27,715 nucleotides of DNA from Sulfopaludibacter sp035606355 (GCA_035606355.1 DATNFO010000019.1:1-27715), one strand, 5' to 3'. Shown: positions 7,101 to 15,078, counted from the stretch's first letter. Numbers and translations: made by a program. The notes: generated by a model not told the origin, from the sequence alone.

Positions 7101-7106
7101 TAGATT
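7101..7106 (+). promoter_or_regulatory. TANNNT -10 box abutting a start codon (candidate leaderless)
   Basis: GCTAGATT, with TAGATT at 7101-7106, is followed by 7 nt and then the GTG at 7114. A transcript from this box would begin at or next to the start codon. No clear -35 is seen and the only Shine-Dalgarno-like GGAA is 3 nt from the GTG. Confidence 0.5.
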
Positions 7107-7113
7107 GGAATCA

Positions 7114-7866
7114 GTGACGGAACCCACGCTCAAAGCTGTAATCGTCGACGACGAGGAGCTGGCGCGCCGCTATTTGAAGGAGATGCTGCGCGCGCATCCG
7201 GACATCGAAATCGCCGCGGAGTGCGCCGATGGATTCCAGGCCGTCAAGGCCATCGGCGAGGTCTCGCCCGATATCGTGTTCCTCGATGTGCAGATGCCGA
7301 AGCTCGATGGGTTTGAAGTGCTGGAACTCATCGATCCGGGTCCCGCGGTCATCTTCGTCACGGCTTATGACCAGTACGCGTTGCGCGCTTTCGATGCGCA
7401 GGCGGTGGACTACCTGCTGAAACCGTTTCGCGCCGATCGCCTGGAAACGGCACTGGCCCGCGCCCGGCTGCGGACCTCTGCTTCGCCTCCGGCCCGTCCG
7501 GTGGAACAGAAGGTGGAGCGCATCGTGGTGAAGGACGGTCCGCGGGTCCACGTCATCCCTGTCGCTAAGCTGGATTACGCGGAAGCGCAGGACGATTACG
7601 TTGCGCTGCACAGCGAAGGCAAAACGTGGTTGAAGCAGCAGCCCATCGCCAAACTGGAAGAACTGCTGGATCCCGCACGGTTCGTGCGCATTCATCGCTC
7701 TTATATCGTGAGCCTGGAGAAGATTTCGCGCATCGAGCCGTATGGCAAAGACAGCCGGATCGCGATTCTCACGGGCGGCGCGCGACTCCCCGTGAGCCGG
7801 ACCGGTTATGCGCGTTTGCTGGAGGCGATGGGAGATTCGCAAGGGAACCGCAACACTACGCGATAA
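7114..7866 (+). CDS. LytTR-family response regulator (AlgR/LytT type)
   Basis: Two-component response regulator: receiver domain at residues 6-118 and LytTR DNA-binding domain at about 135-237. The acidic pocket is VDDEE (12-15), the phospho-acceptor is D58 (FLDVQMPKLDG), T83 lies in FVTAYD and K103 in LLKPF. The LytTR part shows the familiar FVRIHRSYIVS and GARLPVSR strands. I chose GTG at 7114 (250 residues) because the receiver starts immediately after it. The frame is open to 7009, but that extension has no domain content. The gene faces the histidine kinase gene, and the two 3' ends overlap by 61 nt (7806-7866). A LytS-type kinase is the expected partner. Confidence 0.92.
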   Translation: MTEPTLKAVIVDDEELARRYLKEMLRAHPDIEIAAECADGFQAVKAIGEVSPDIVFLDVQMPKLDGFEVLELIDPGPAVIFVTAYDQYALRAFDAQAVDYLLKPFRADRLETALARARLRTSASPPARPVEQKVERIVVKDGPRVHVIPVAKLDYAEAQDDYVALHSEGKTWLKQQPIAKLEELLDPARFVRIHRSYIVSLEKISRIEPYGKDSRIAILTGGARLPVSRTGYARLLEAMGDSQGNRNTTR

Positions 7867-8864
7867 ACGTCGCCGGCGGCGCCCGCCTCGCAGCTCGCCT
7901 GCTCGCCGTAGCGCACCTGAAGGCGGCGACGCACATTCTCGAGCCCTATGCCGTTGCTGCGGCGTGCGCCCATTTCGGGATCGAAGCCGTTTTCCACGGT
8001 GATGGAGACGGCTTGTCCGAAGCGCGCCGCCAACAGCCGGATCGCGCCGCCTCCGGGTAGCGCCGATACTCCATGCTTAATGGCGTTTTCGACGAGCGGT
8101 TGCAGCAGCAGCGCGGGCACGGCGCACTCCTGGCATTCCGCGGCGATCTTTTCTTCGATGCTGAGCCGGTCGCCGAAACGAAGCTGTTCCACTTCCAGGT
8201 AGCTTCTGGCCAGCGCCAGCTCTTCGCGCAGCGGAACGGTTTCGCGATGTCCGAGCCCCAGGCTGCTGCGGAAAAACTCCGCCAGGCGGACGCACATTTC
8301 GCGCGCTCGTATGCCGTCTTCCGGGGCAAGCGCGGCGATCGAATTCAGGCTGTTGAACAGGAAGTGCGGATTCACCTGCATCTTCAGGGCGTGCAACTGG
8401 GCCTCGCGAGCCAGCGCGCGGGCTTCCGCGATTCGCCGCTCGGCCTCGTGAGATTGCGCGGCCGCGATCGCGGCGTAATGCAGTCCCGCGGACAGCAGGT
8501 AGACCAGGATGCCCAGCCCGAACATCAACGGCAGCGCCGCGGAGAGCTTGGCGTCCACCCCGATAGCCATGGCCAGCAACTGAGCGCTGCCGACGAGCAC
8601 CAGGCTGCCGCCGATCGCCGCCGCCGCCCAGGTGCCGGCCACGTTCACGGCGTGCTCAAACCGCAGCGGCAGAGCGCGGCAAATGTACCAGGGGGAGAGA
8701 CAGGCGAACGCATAGATCAGGCACGCGGGAACGAGCGCTCCCACCGATTCGCGCCAGCTCATTCCCGATGCGGCGCGATTCACCACCTGCAATAACGCGT
8801 ACAGCGGGGCCCATGCGAGCAGGTAGGCGAGCAGCCGCCAACGCGATTCCAGCACAGGATGCAT
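7806..8864 (-). CDS. LytS/AlgZ-type sensor histidine kinase (His_kinase PF06580 + HATPase)
   Basis: 352 residues. An N-terminal sensor region has four or so membrane helices (about 11-130), followed by a short coiled coil (135-165). The phospho-acceptor motif is NPHFLFNSLNSI (His167). The ATPase domain has the N-box LLQPLVENAIKHG (N260) and the glycine loop NGIGLENVRRRL. The membrane region has no recognisable extracytoplasmic ligand domain, so sensing is probably intramembrane or through a partner. The ATG at 8864 is 6 nt after the stop of the LiaF-like gene, giving a tight two-gene operon. Its 3' end runs 61 nt into the convergent LytTR regulator gene. Confidence 0.92.
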   Translation of the reverse strand: MHPVLESRWRLLAYLLAWAPLYALLQVVNRAASGMSWRESVGALVPACLIYAFACLSPWYICRALPLRFEHAVNVAGTWAAAAIGGSLVLVGSAQLLAMAIGVDAKLSAALPLMFGLGILVYLLSAGLHYAAIAAAQSHEAERRIAEARALAREAQLHALKMQVNPHFLFNSLNSIAALAPEDGIRAREMCVRLAEFFRSSLGLGHRETVPLREELALARSYLEVEQLRFGDRLSIEEKIAAECQECAVPALLLQPLVENAIKHGVSALPGGGAIRLLAARFGQAVSITVENGFDPEMGARRSNGIGLENVRRRLQVRYGEQASCEAGAAGDVYRVVLRFPCESPIASSKRA

Positions 8865-8870
8865 GGCCGC

Positions 8871-9596
8871 CTAGTTCTTTACTTCCACGCCCGCGAAGAC
8901 CGCCGACCCGCGCACGATCAGCCGCTTGGGATTCGGCACCTCGGCGGGATGCGGCTGCGTTGTTTTGTCTTCAAATGCGCCGAACATGCCGGTGCCCTGA
9001 ATCACGGCCAGCCAATCGCACGGGATCTTGATTTCCGCGCCGCCGAAAACGGCGTCGACTTCGAGGGTTGCCGAATCGCCGGTGATGTAGGAATCGCGCA
9101 GGTCGATTTCAAAACCCCCGAAAACGGCTTCGAATTTCCCGCCGCGGAATTCCTGCCCGCGCATCTTGCGCTTACCGCCGCCGAACACGACGTTTTCCCG
9201 CATGAAGCCGTTTTCGTAACTACGGTGTGGCCGCGGAAAAGGAATTTTCAGGACGGTCCGGTCCAGCAGCATCAGGATTCCGATGCCGATCAGGATGAGG
9301 GGCCAGAAGGTGTGCCAGTTTAAATCCAGGTATCCAAAATTGTTCGCCAGGAAAAGACCGCCGGCGACGACCAATAAGATCGCTCCCCCGGCACGCCCGT
9401 CCGAGGCGCCATCCACCAACTTGGCAAGACCCACCGCGATCAGAACCAGCGGCCAGAATCGCCAGATGTCCTGGAAGTAGATGATGTGGAGGTTATTGAG
9501 AAAAAAGATCGCGCCGATGGCAATCAGCACGAGGGCCGGCATGATGCGCTCCAAGGCGTTGGAGCGAGGGCGCGATAGATCATCGTGTTGAGTCAT
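8871..9596 (-). CDS. LiaF-like membrane protein (DUF5668 + cell-wall-active antibiotic response domain)
   Basis: 241 residues. Four short membrane helices (about 20-36, 46-62, 70-87, 94-112) lie in the LiaF/DUF5668 arrangement, with repeated FWPLxLIxxG and FLxNNxxxxxF motifs. The C-terminal beta-rich domain carries the recurrent FGG signature (VFGGGKRKM, VFGGFEIDLRDS, VFGGAEIKIP, MFGAFEDKT). In Bacillus, LiaF inhibits the kinase LiaS under envelope stress. Here a LiaF-like protein directly precedes a LytS-type kinase, so a sensor-modulator role is a reasonable inference. The upstream region has TAGGCT six bases before the ATG and a tandem 12-bp repeat (9637-9669). Confidence 0.85.
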   Translation of the reverse strand: MTQHDDLSRPRSNALERIMPALVLIAIGAIFFLNNLHIIYFQDIWRFWPLVLIAVGLAKLVDGASDGRAGGAILLVVAGGLFLANNFGYLDLNWHTFWPLILIGIGILMLLDRTVLKIPFPRPHRSYENGFMRENVVFGGGKRKMRGQEFRGGKFEAVFGGFEIDLRDSYITGDSATLEVDAVFGGAEIKIPCDWLAVIQGTGMFGAFEDKTTQPHPAEVPNPKRLIVRGSAVFAGVEVKN

Positions 9597-9602
9597 GCCC
9601 TC

Positions 9603-9608
9603 AGCCTA
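9603..9608 (-). promoter_or_regulatory. TANNNT -10 box upstream of the LiaF-like gene (candidate leaderless)
   Basis: On the minus strand TAGGCT is followed by 6 nt (GAGGGC) and then ATG (9594-9596). A GAGGG is present but only one base from the ATG, too close for a normal Shine-Dalgarno sequence. A weak -35 candidate (GTGAAC) lies 17 nt upstream, inside the palindrome at 9626-9636. Confidence 0.45.
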
Positions 9609-9625
9609 CGCTGCCGGTGGCGAGG

Positions 9626-9669
9626 GTTCACTGAACAATCGGCGAACGCGCGCCAGGAATCGGCGAACG
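9626..9669 (-). promoter_or_regulatory. Candidate operator: tandem 12-bp repeats with 21-bp period plus palindrome
   Basis: AATCGGCGAACG occurs at 9637-9648 and again at 9658-9669, a period of exactly 21 bp (two helical turns). Directly next to it is the palindrome GTTCA-C-TGAAC (9626-9636), which overlaps the expected -35 position of the LiaF-like/kinase operon. LytTR regulators bind two roughly 9-bp direct repeats spaced so that the period is about 21-22 bp. The reverse complement of the distal repeat (CCGTTCGCC) partly fits the LytTR consensus around its GTT core; the proximal one fits less well. Confidence 0.45.
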
Positions 9670-9679
9670 GCGGCGGCAG

Positions 9680-9993
9680 CTCGGTATGTGCTGCTAGCGG
9701 AGCCGCGAGGGTCAGGGCATTCGAATTCCCGGCACCTTTTACCGCTCCCTCCGCCGGGTCGTGAAACATTCAAACGCACTCGTATCCCCGGCACCTTTTA
9801 CCGCTCCCTCACGGTCACGGCTCCGTATGTAGTTGATGCTGCTAACGGAGCCGCGACCGTGAGGAAGCGGTAAACGGTGCACCGAGAGGCGGATGGAGCG
9901 CGACGAGAACAACGGCCGGATGTTCAAAATCGCGTGAGGGAGCGGTAAACGGTGCGTTGAAAGACGAATGGAGTGCCACGAGAACAACAGCCG
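9680..9993 (-). repeat. Palindromic repeat family, cluster 3 (one full hairpin)
   Basis: The full unit is 9791-9880, 90 nt long like the unit at 2323-2412 but in reverse orientation; its loop ATGTAGTTGATGCTGCTAA is the reverse complement of the loop type seen elsewhere. A degenerate copy lies at about 9682-9715 (CTCGGTATGTGCTGCTAGCG). Half-arms lie at 9731-9751 and 9934-9955. The linkers GCGCGACGAGAACAACGGCC (9898-9917) and CCACGAGAACAACAGCCGG (9975-9993) match those of the other clusters. The cluster separates the lactonase-like gene (its 3' end) from the LiaF-like operon's upstream region. No gene is seen in 9597-10003. Confidence 0.88.
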
Positions 9994-10003
9994 GTCAGAG
10001 CCG

Positions 10004-10825
10004 CTACTGAATCCTGGCTACGCCGGGCGACGGATTCGGGAAGCGCGTCATCACCGCCGGATCGTGACCCGGGATAATCAGCTCCGGCTTTGCGGCGAGC
10101 TGCTTCATGCGATCCTGGGCACGCAAATTGGAATCCGCATCGAGCGTTGCGGCGATGGGGACGTGCTTATCGAGATTCTCGTACAGATACATGTTGTCGC
10201 TCGCGAGCACCACCGTGCCTGCCGCCGTGTTCACGCCAACGAATTGCGATGCATAGGTGTGCTTGCCGCCCAGGTAAACCGTGATGCCTGGAAGTATCTC
10301 CTGCGCATCGCCGGGCACCAGCCCGACCCGGCCCTGCATGTTGAGCTTGACCGCCGCGATCACGTCGTCGGGATCGATGCCGCCGTGCGTGCGCCGCGAT
10401 TGCCACGCCTGCCCGGCATAGTATTCCAATTCGTCTTTCTGCAGCCAGATTTTCGCTTTAGGAAAGAGGTCCATGCCGTCGGCGTGGTCCCAATGCATGT
10501 GGCTGATGATCACGTCCGTAATGTCTTCCGGCTTCAGCCCGACCCGCGACAGCGCCTCGGAAGGCTTCACGAAATCCGTGACATGCCACTGTTTGAAGAA
10601 TTGATCGCGATAAAAGCCCGCGTCGACCAGAATGTTGCGTCCGCCCCCGCGAACCAGCCAGACCATCATAGCGATGTCGAGCTTGCGCCCGGGCTCGGCG
10701 CCGGCTACAAGCTGATTGAAGGCGAAATCGGGGATGGTGGCGTAGCGGAGGGCGTAGATTTCGTACGTTGGTTTGGGTTGGGAAAAAAGAGGAAGAGCCA
10801 AGGCCACAGCGGCGAGTAAGCGCAT
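10004..10825 (-). CDS. Secreted metallo-beta-lactamase-fold hydrolase, N-acyl homoserine lactonase-like
   Basis: 273 residues with a signal peptide (1-15, cleavage near LFS-QP), so it acts in the periplasm or outside. The dinuclear zinc site is complete: H109-x-H111-x-D113-H114 (SHMHWDHADG), H189 (GGKHTY), D210 (LASDN) and H254 (IPGHDP). The spacing of the motifs and the MMVWLVRGGGRNILVDAG strand resemble AttM/AiiA-type lactonases, but secretion is unusual for quorum-quenching AHL lactonases, so the substrate is open. It lies 43 nt downstream of the S41 protease gene on the same strand. TAAGCT six bases before its ATG suggests its own, possibly leaderless, transcript. Confidence 0.82.
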   Translation of the reverse strand: MRLLAAVALALPLFSQPKPTYEIYALRYATIPDFAFNQLVAGAEPGRKLDIAMMVWLVRGGGRNILVDAGFYRDQFFKQWHVTDFVKPSEALSRVGLKPEDITDVIISHMHWDHADGMDLFPKAKIWLQKDELEYYAGQAWQSRRTHGGIDPDDVIAAVKLNMQGRVGLVPGDAQEILPGITVYLGGKHTYASQFVGVNTAAGTVVLASDNMYLYENLDKHVPIAATLDADSNLRAQDRMKQLAAKPELIIPGHDPAVMTRFPNPSPGVARIQ

Positions 10826-10831
10826 TGCGTC

Positions 10832-10837
10832 AGCTTA
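10832..10837 (-). promoter_or_regulatory. TANNNT -10 box upstream of the lactonase-like gene (candidate leaderless)
   Basis: On the minus strand TAAGCT is followed by GACGCA (6 nt) and then ATG (10823-10825). No Shine-Dalgarno sequence and no convincing -35 are seen. Confidence 0.42.
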
Positions 10838-10868
10838 CAACACCGCCGGACCCTGGCTCCAGGAGGAC

Positions 10869-12482
10869 TTAGCCTTTTACACCGCGCTGCGCCATCACCT
10901 TCTGCACGTTCTGCAGAAGCTCCTGCGCTTTGGGCATGCTCTCGATGGCCTTCTTCACTTCCGGATCGTTCTGCCACTGGGCGCGGTCGGCTGCCGGCTT
11001 GTCCCAGACGCGGAAGTAGAACTCGTAGCGGATCTGGTCGCGGACCCAATCCTTATTCGCGTTGAATTCCTCGTCCGTGAACGGCACGTTTTCCTTCTTC
11101 AGGAAAGCCTTAAACCGTTCCAGCGTGTTGTCGTCGGGCTGCCATCCGGCCGGCAGGCTGGGCTTCTGGCCCGCGAAGTAGTTGTCCGCGAAGTGGTACA
11201 CCACCATGCTGACCGGAGCCGTGCGACGCTCGAAGATGTCGTACTTCGGGTTGGGATACTTCTCGTCCGGCGTGATGCCGCCGCCGCCAAAAACCTTGCG
11301 GCCGGAATCGGTCGCTTTAATGTCCTGCGTATTGTTGTTGTCGCCGTGGTGGGTGTAGTAATCCCAGAAGCTCTGGTGCGAATAGTCGCGCTGAATGAGG
11401 CGTCCGCTGGGCGTGTAGTAGTGGGCGATGGTCAGAAGGAGCGCCGCGCCTTCGTTCAAGGGAAACTGCGCCTGCACCAGACCCTTGCCGAAGGTGGTGT
11501 CGCCGAGCACCCATGCGCGATCGTGATCCTGCAGGGCGCCGGTAACGATCTCCGCCGCCGAAGCGGACGACCCGTTCACCAGCACAACGATCGGGTATTT
11601 TTGCGCGGCCGGAACGGCTTGCGCACGGAACACCTGTTCCTGCTCGGCGCGGCCGCGGTGGGAAACGACGATCTGCCCGTCGCGCAGGAAGCGGCCGGCC
11701 AGCCGGACGGCTTCGGTCACCAGACCGCCGGGGTTATTGCGCAGGTCCAGCACCATGCCCTGCACGTTCTCTTCGCCGAGTTTCTTCATATCGGCTTCTA
11801 CGTCGCGGGCGATGTTCTGAGCTTCGAAGCTATCCACGCGCAGGAACGCGATTCCCGGCTTGACCCAGAAGGCATCCACGATGCTGGTCTCGATCTGACC
11901 GCGCGTTACGGAAACATTCACGTTCGGCGAGCCTTCGCGCTCCATGGTCACACGCACTTGCGTGCCGCAGGGACCGCGCAGCATGTCCGCGACTTTAGCC
12001 GAATCGACCAGGACCCCAGGGCCACTGCCGAGGCCGACGGCGTTCTTGCCGTCCACCGCTATGATGTGGTCGCCGCGGCGGAGATCCGCTTTATAGGCAG
12101 GCGCGCCGACAAACGGCCGCATGGCAGCCACTTTGTTGCCGTCGGGGTAAATCTCCATGCCGACGCCGCAATACGCCGCGCGCTGCTTTCGCTGCATCTC
12201 GCGATACTCTGCCGGGTCCACGAAGTTGGAGTGCGGATCGAGCGTGCGCAGCATGCCCGGAATTGCGCCCTGGTAGAACGCCTTTTCGGAGTCCACCGGA
12301 TCGGCGAAATTCTGCTCCACGACGGCGAACGCGGAAGCGACACTCTTCATGTCGGTTTCCAGATCGTCAGGCGTGGATGCGGGTGTGCTGGCGGAGCTGG
12401 CTCGCAGCATCGGGCCATACCAGGGCGCAAGAAGCGCCATAGCGGCAACTAATACGGCAGGTGCGGTTCTTCGTAATTTCAT
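10869..12482 (-). CDS. S41 family C-terminal processing protease (CtpA-like) with PDZ domain
   Basis: Periplasmic serine protease of 537 residues. There is a signal peptide or membrane anchor (5-27), an N-terminal helical region with the S41 motif TLDPHSNFVDP (80-90), and a PDZ domain (about 103-195, GVGMEI...LRRGDHIIAVDG). The catalytic core (about 208-400) has LRVDSF and LDLRNNPGG, the nucleophile Ser306 in VNGSSASAAE and the general base Lys333 in TFGKGLVQ. The C-terminal extension of about 150 residues is longer than in minimal CtpA enzymes. I chose the ATG at 12482 because GGTGA lies five bases upstream and it opens the signal peptide; the frame is open 129 nt further. A TATGAT box lies at 12542-12547. 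The ABC-transporter operon diverges from it. Confidence 0.9.
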   Translation of the reverse strand: MKLRRTAPAVLVAAMALLAPWYGPMLRASSASTPASTPDDLETDMKSVASAFAVVEQNFADPVDSEKAFYQGAIPGMLRTLDPHSNFVDPAEYREMQRKQRAAYCGVGMEIYPDGNKVAAMRPFVGAPAYKADLRRGDHIIAVDGKNAVGLGSGPGVLVDSAKVADMLRGPCGTQVRVTMEREGSPNVNVSVTRGQIETSIVDAFWVKPGIAFLRVDSFEAQNIARDVEADMKKLGEENVQGMVLDLRNNPGGLVTEAVRLAGRFLRDGQIVVSHRGRAEQEQVFRAQAVPAAQKYPIVVLVNGSSASAAEIVTGALQDHDRAWVLGDTTFGKGLVQAQFPLNEGAALLLTIAHYYTPSGRLIQRDYSHQSFWDYYTHHGDNNNTQDIKATDSGRKVFGGGGITPDEKYPNPKYDIFERRTAPVSMVVYHFADNYFAGQKPSLPAGWQPDDNTLERFKAFLKKENVPFTDEEFNANKDWVRDQIRYEFYFRVWDKPAADRAQWQNDPEVKKAIESMPKAQELLQNVQKVMAQRGVKG

Positions 12483-12605
12483 GGATTCACCGGGCGGCAG
12501 ACGGTCGGTAAGGCGGCGGAAGTACCCTCTTCCTTGCACCTTATCATATTCTTTGACGTGCGCGCGGCGATTTGGTGTCAATGATTTAAGGCCTCGCGTG
12601 GTACC

Positions 12606-13364
12606 ATGCACACCGTGTCCGGCGACGCGATCCTCGAGCTCCGAAACGTGTCGTGCGAGCTGGGCGGCCGGGCCATTCTCCGGGACATCGATTTGACCGT
12701 GGAGCGCGGCGAAACGCTGGTACTATTGGGGCGCAGCGGGAGCGGCAAAAGCACTCTGCTGAAAGCGGTTAACGGTGTTGTGCCGCTCTCAGCCGGCGAA
12801 ATCCGGTTTGAGGGACGCGCATCCGCGGAATGGGACCCGATCCGGCTGCGACGGCGTATGGGTTATGTCATTCAGGATGCCGGCCTGTTCCCCCACTGGA
12901 GCGTGGGGGCGAATGCAGGCTTGGTACCGAAACTGGAGGGCTGGCCGCCCGACAAGATCGCTCAGCGGATTGACGACCTGCTGGAGGCCGTGGGCCTGCC
13001 TCCGAACGAGTTCCGCGACCGCAAACCGCGGCAGCTTTCCGGCGGCCAGAAGCAGCGGGTCGGGATTGCTCGCGCGCTTGCCGCCGATCCACCTCTGCTG
13101 CTCATGGACGAACCCTTTGCCGCGCTGGACCCGATCACGCGGTTTGACCTGCAGCGCCAGTTTCTCGAACTGCGCCGGGCTGTCCGCAAAACCGCCCTCT
13201 TCGTGACGCATGACGTGCGCGAGGCGCTGATGCTCGGCACACGCATCGCGCTGCTTCGCGACGGCGCGTTGGAAGTGCTCCTGCCGGCGAACGAATTCCC
13301 GCACTCCGCGAACCCGGAGGCGCGCGCGTTTCTGGATACGCTCGGCGAGGCGGAGGCGCCATGA
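12606..13364 (+). CDS. ABC transporter ATP-binding protein, osmoprotectant (glycine betaine/choline) type
   Basis: 252 residues. Walker A GRSGSGKST (42-50), Q-loop YVIQDAGLFPHWSV, signature LSGGQKQR, Walker B LLLMDEPFAALD and H-loop VTHD are all intact. The QDAGLFPHW form of the Q-loop region is typical of the ProV/OpuA/OpuC subfamily. The C-terminal CBS pair that senses ionic strength in OpuA/OpuC ATPases is absent, so osmotic gating through CBS is not expected. The ATG at 12606 is used; a GTG three codons later (12615) is an alternative, and no strong Shine-Dalgarno sequence is present. The stop overlaps the permease start (ATGA). Confidence 0.88.
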   Translation: MHTVSGDAILELRNVSCELGGRAILRDIDLTVERGETLVLLGRSGSGKSTLLKAVNGVVPLSAGEIRFEGRASAEWDPIRLRRRMGYVIQDAGLFPHWSVGANAGLVPKLEGWPPDKIAQRIDDLLEAVGLPPNEFRDRKPRQLSGGQKQRVGIARALAADPPLLLMDEPFAALDPITRFDLQRQFLELRRAVRKTALFVTHDVREALMLGTRIALLRDGALEVLLPANEFPHSANPEARAFLDTLGEAEAP

Positions 13365-13969
13365 ACGAGCGAGCCTACGAAATCCTCGGCGCCACGCTGG
13401 AGCACGCCGAAATTGTGGCGATCACCATTGCCATCGCCGCCGTCATTGCCATTCCCGCCGGAATCGCCCTGGTACCTCACGTACGTGCCCGGCGGCTTGC
13501 GCTCGGTTTCGCCAATCTCGCGCAGACGATTCCGAGCCTGGCGCTCTTCGGTTTTCTGCTGCCCCTTCCGCTGATCGGCGGCATCGGAAAGACCACCGCG
13601 ATTGTGGCGCTCTGCATGTACGCGCTGCTGCCGCTGCTCCGCAACACCGTGCTCGGAATCGCCGGGGTGGAGGCAGCGGTGCGCGAGTCCGCCGTAGCCA
13701 TGGGGATGACGCGCGGGCAGATTCTCAGATACGTGGAACTGCCGCTGGCCGTGCCCTCGCTCATCGTTGGCCTGCGAATTGCCGTTGTGACCACGATCGG
13801 CACCGCGACCATCGCTGCCGCTATCGGCGGCGGCGGCCTCGGCGTGTTTATCTTCCGCGGAATCGCGATGGCCGATACCTCGACCATTCTGGCGGGCGCA
13901 ATTCCGGCCGCGGTCATGGCGCTCGCAGCGGACGAAGGACTCGAATGGCTCGAACGAAAGCTCTCCTGA
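13361..13969 (+). CDS. ABC transporter permease, osmoprotectant type
   Basis: 202 residues with about five or six membrane helices. The EAA loop that docks the ATPase reads ESAVAMGMTRGQILRYVELP, followed by GTATIAAAIGGGGLGVFI, typical of the OpuBB/OpuCB/YehW permeases. Only one permease gene is present, so the channel would be a homodimer. The start overlaps the ATPase stop by 4 nt, and the 3' end overlaps the binding-protein gene by 25 nt, so all three are translationally linked. Confidence 0.88.
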   Translation: MNERAYEILGATLEHAEIVAITIAIAAVIAIPAGIALVPHVRARRLALGFANLAQTIPSLALFGFLLPLPLIGGIGKTTAIVALCMYALLPLLRNTVLGIAGVEAAVRESAVAMGMTRGQILRYVELPLAVPSLIVGLRIAVVTTIGTATIAAAIGGGGLGVFIFRGIAMADTSTILAGAIPAAVMALAADEGLEWLERKLS

Positions 13970-14811
13970 TTGCGTTTGCTCTGCTCGCGGCGGCGTGCTC
14001 GCGCCCTCCCCGCGTCATCGTGGGGTCGAAGAACTTTACCGAGCAGGTGCTGCTCGGCGAAATCCTGTCCCAGCAAATCGAGAGACGCATGCACGTAGCC
14101 GTGGAGCGCAAACTGGATCTCGGCGGCACGCTGCTGGCGCATGAGGCGCTGGTGCGCGGCGATATCGATCTATACCCGGAGTACACGGGCACCGCGCTGA
14201 CCGCGATTCTCAAGCAGCAGCCCGGCGGTTCGCCGGTGGATGTATTGGAGCAGGTGCGGGTAGCGTACCGGGCCCGATGGCATCTGCTGTGGGAACCGCC
14301 GCTCGGTTTCAACGACACGTTCGCCATGATGGTGCGCGGAGCCGATGCCCGCCGCGATCACCTGGAGAGCGTCTCCGATGCGGCGCGCGCGCATGCCTGG
14401 AAACTGGGCGTAGGTTACGAGTTTCAACAGCGTCCCGATGGCTTGAGCGGCCTGGTGCGCGCGTACGGACTGCGCACCCAGGGAGCGCCGGTAAGCATGG
14501 ATCTGGGACTGCTGTACACGGCGCTGGAAAAAGGCAGCGTGGACATGATCGCGGCGAATTCCACGGACGGTCTCGCGTCCGCGAAAGGCGTCGCCATACT
14601 CGCCGACGACCGGCACTTTTTTCCGCCCTACCAGTGCGCGGTGGTGCTGCGTCAGGACGCTCTGGTACGTTTCCCCAGTCTCGGCTTCGTGCTGGGCGAA
14701 CTTTCGGGAAAAATTTCGGATGGAGCCATGCGCCGGATGAATTATGAGGTGGATGGTAAGCACCGCCCCGTCAGTGAGATAGCGCGCGAGTTCCTAAAGG
14801 ATATCAGGTGA
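13945..14811 (+). CDS. Osmoprotectant-type ABC transporter substrate-binding lipoprotein
   Basis: 288 residues. It is a lipoprotein: a short signal ending LAAAC with acylated Cys18. The mature part opens with VIVGSKNFTEQVLLGEILSQ, the hallmark of OpuAC/OpuBC/OsmF-type binding proteins (PF04069). Further motifs DLYPEYTGTAL and GLLYTALEKGSVDMIAANSTDG are those of the choline/betaine-binding two-lobe fold. The exact substrate cannot be read from sequence. The ATG at 13945 lies inside the permease gene and gives a proper signal peptide. Gene order ATPase-permease-binding protein forms one operon. Confidence 0.9.
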   Translation: MARTKALLIAFALLAAACSRPPRVIVGSKNFTEQVLLGEILSQQIERRMHVAVERKLDLGGTLLAHEALVRGDIDLYPEYTGTALTAILKQQPGGSPVDVLEQVRVAYRARWHLLWEPPLGFNDTFAMMVRGADARRDHLESVSDAARAHAWKLGVGYEFQQRPDGLSGLVRAYGLRTQGAPVSMDLGLLYTALEKGSVDMIAANSTDGLASAKGVAILADDRHFFPPYQCAVVLRQDALVRFPSLGFVLGELSGKISDGAMRRMNYEVDGKHRPVSEIAREFLKDIR

Positions 14812-14883
14812 GTCCCGAGGTACGGATAGCGTACGATAAGGGAGTGACGAAGAGGCCGGGATTCGGCATCATGGGAATGTCTC

Positions 14884-15078
14884 ATGATCCGATTCATCTC
14901 ACTAGGCGGAATGACCGGCGGGTTCCTGATGATCTCTCCCAAGCTGCGGGAGCAGGTGGCGATGGGTTTCAACTTCACCGCGACCACGATGAACGATTAC
15001 AGCCCGTTCTCGTACATCGGAGCGGCAATCGCTGTTTTTGCCTTTCTAACGATCGGTCTTTACCGGACATCGCGCTAG
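14884..15078 (+). CDS. Small hypothetical membrane protein
   Basis: 64 residues with two hydrophobic segments (about 3-18 and 44-60) around a polar middle (KLREQVAMGFNFTATTMNDY) and a short basic C-terminus. GGGAA lies seven bases before the ATG and a TACGAT box at 14832-14837. The competing overlapping frame (GTG at 14808, coupled to the binding-protein stop) gives a charged, low-complexity peptide and looks like chance. The stop is 10 nt before the EndoIII-like start, but that gene appears to have its own -10 box. Function unknown. Confidence 0.52.
   Translation: MIRFISLGGMTGGFLMISPKLREQVAMGFNFTATTMNDYSPFSYIGAAIAVFAFLTIGLYRTSR

Noticed and set aside
10773..12452. Long open frame antisense to the S41 protease
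   Set aside because: Shadow of the protease gene, which has signal peptide, PDZ domain and Ser-Lys dyad on the other strand.
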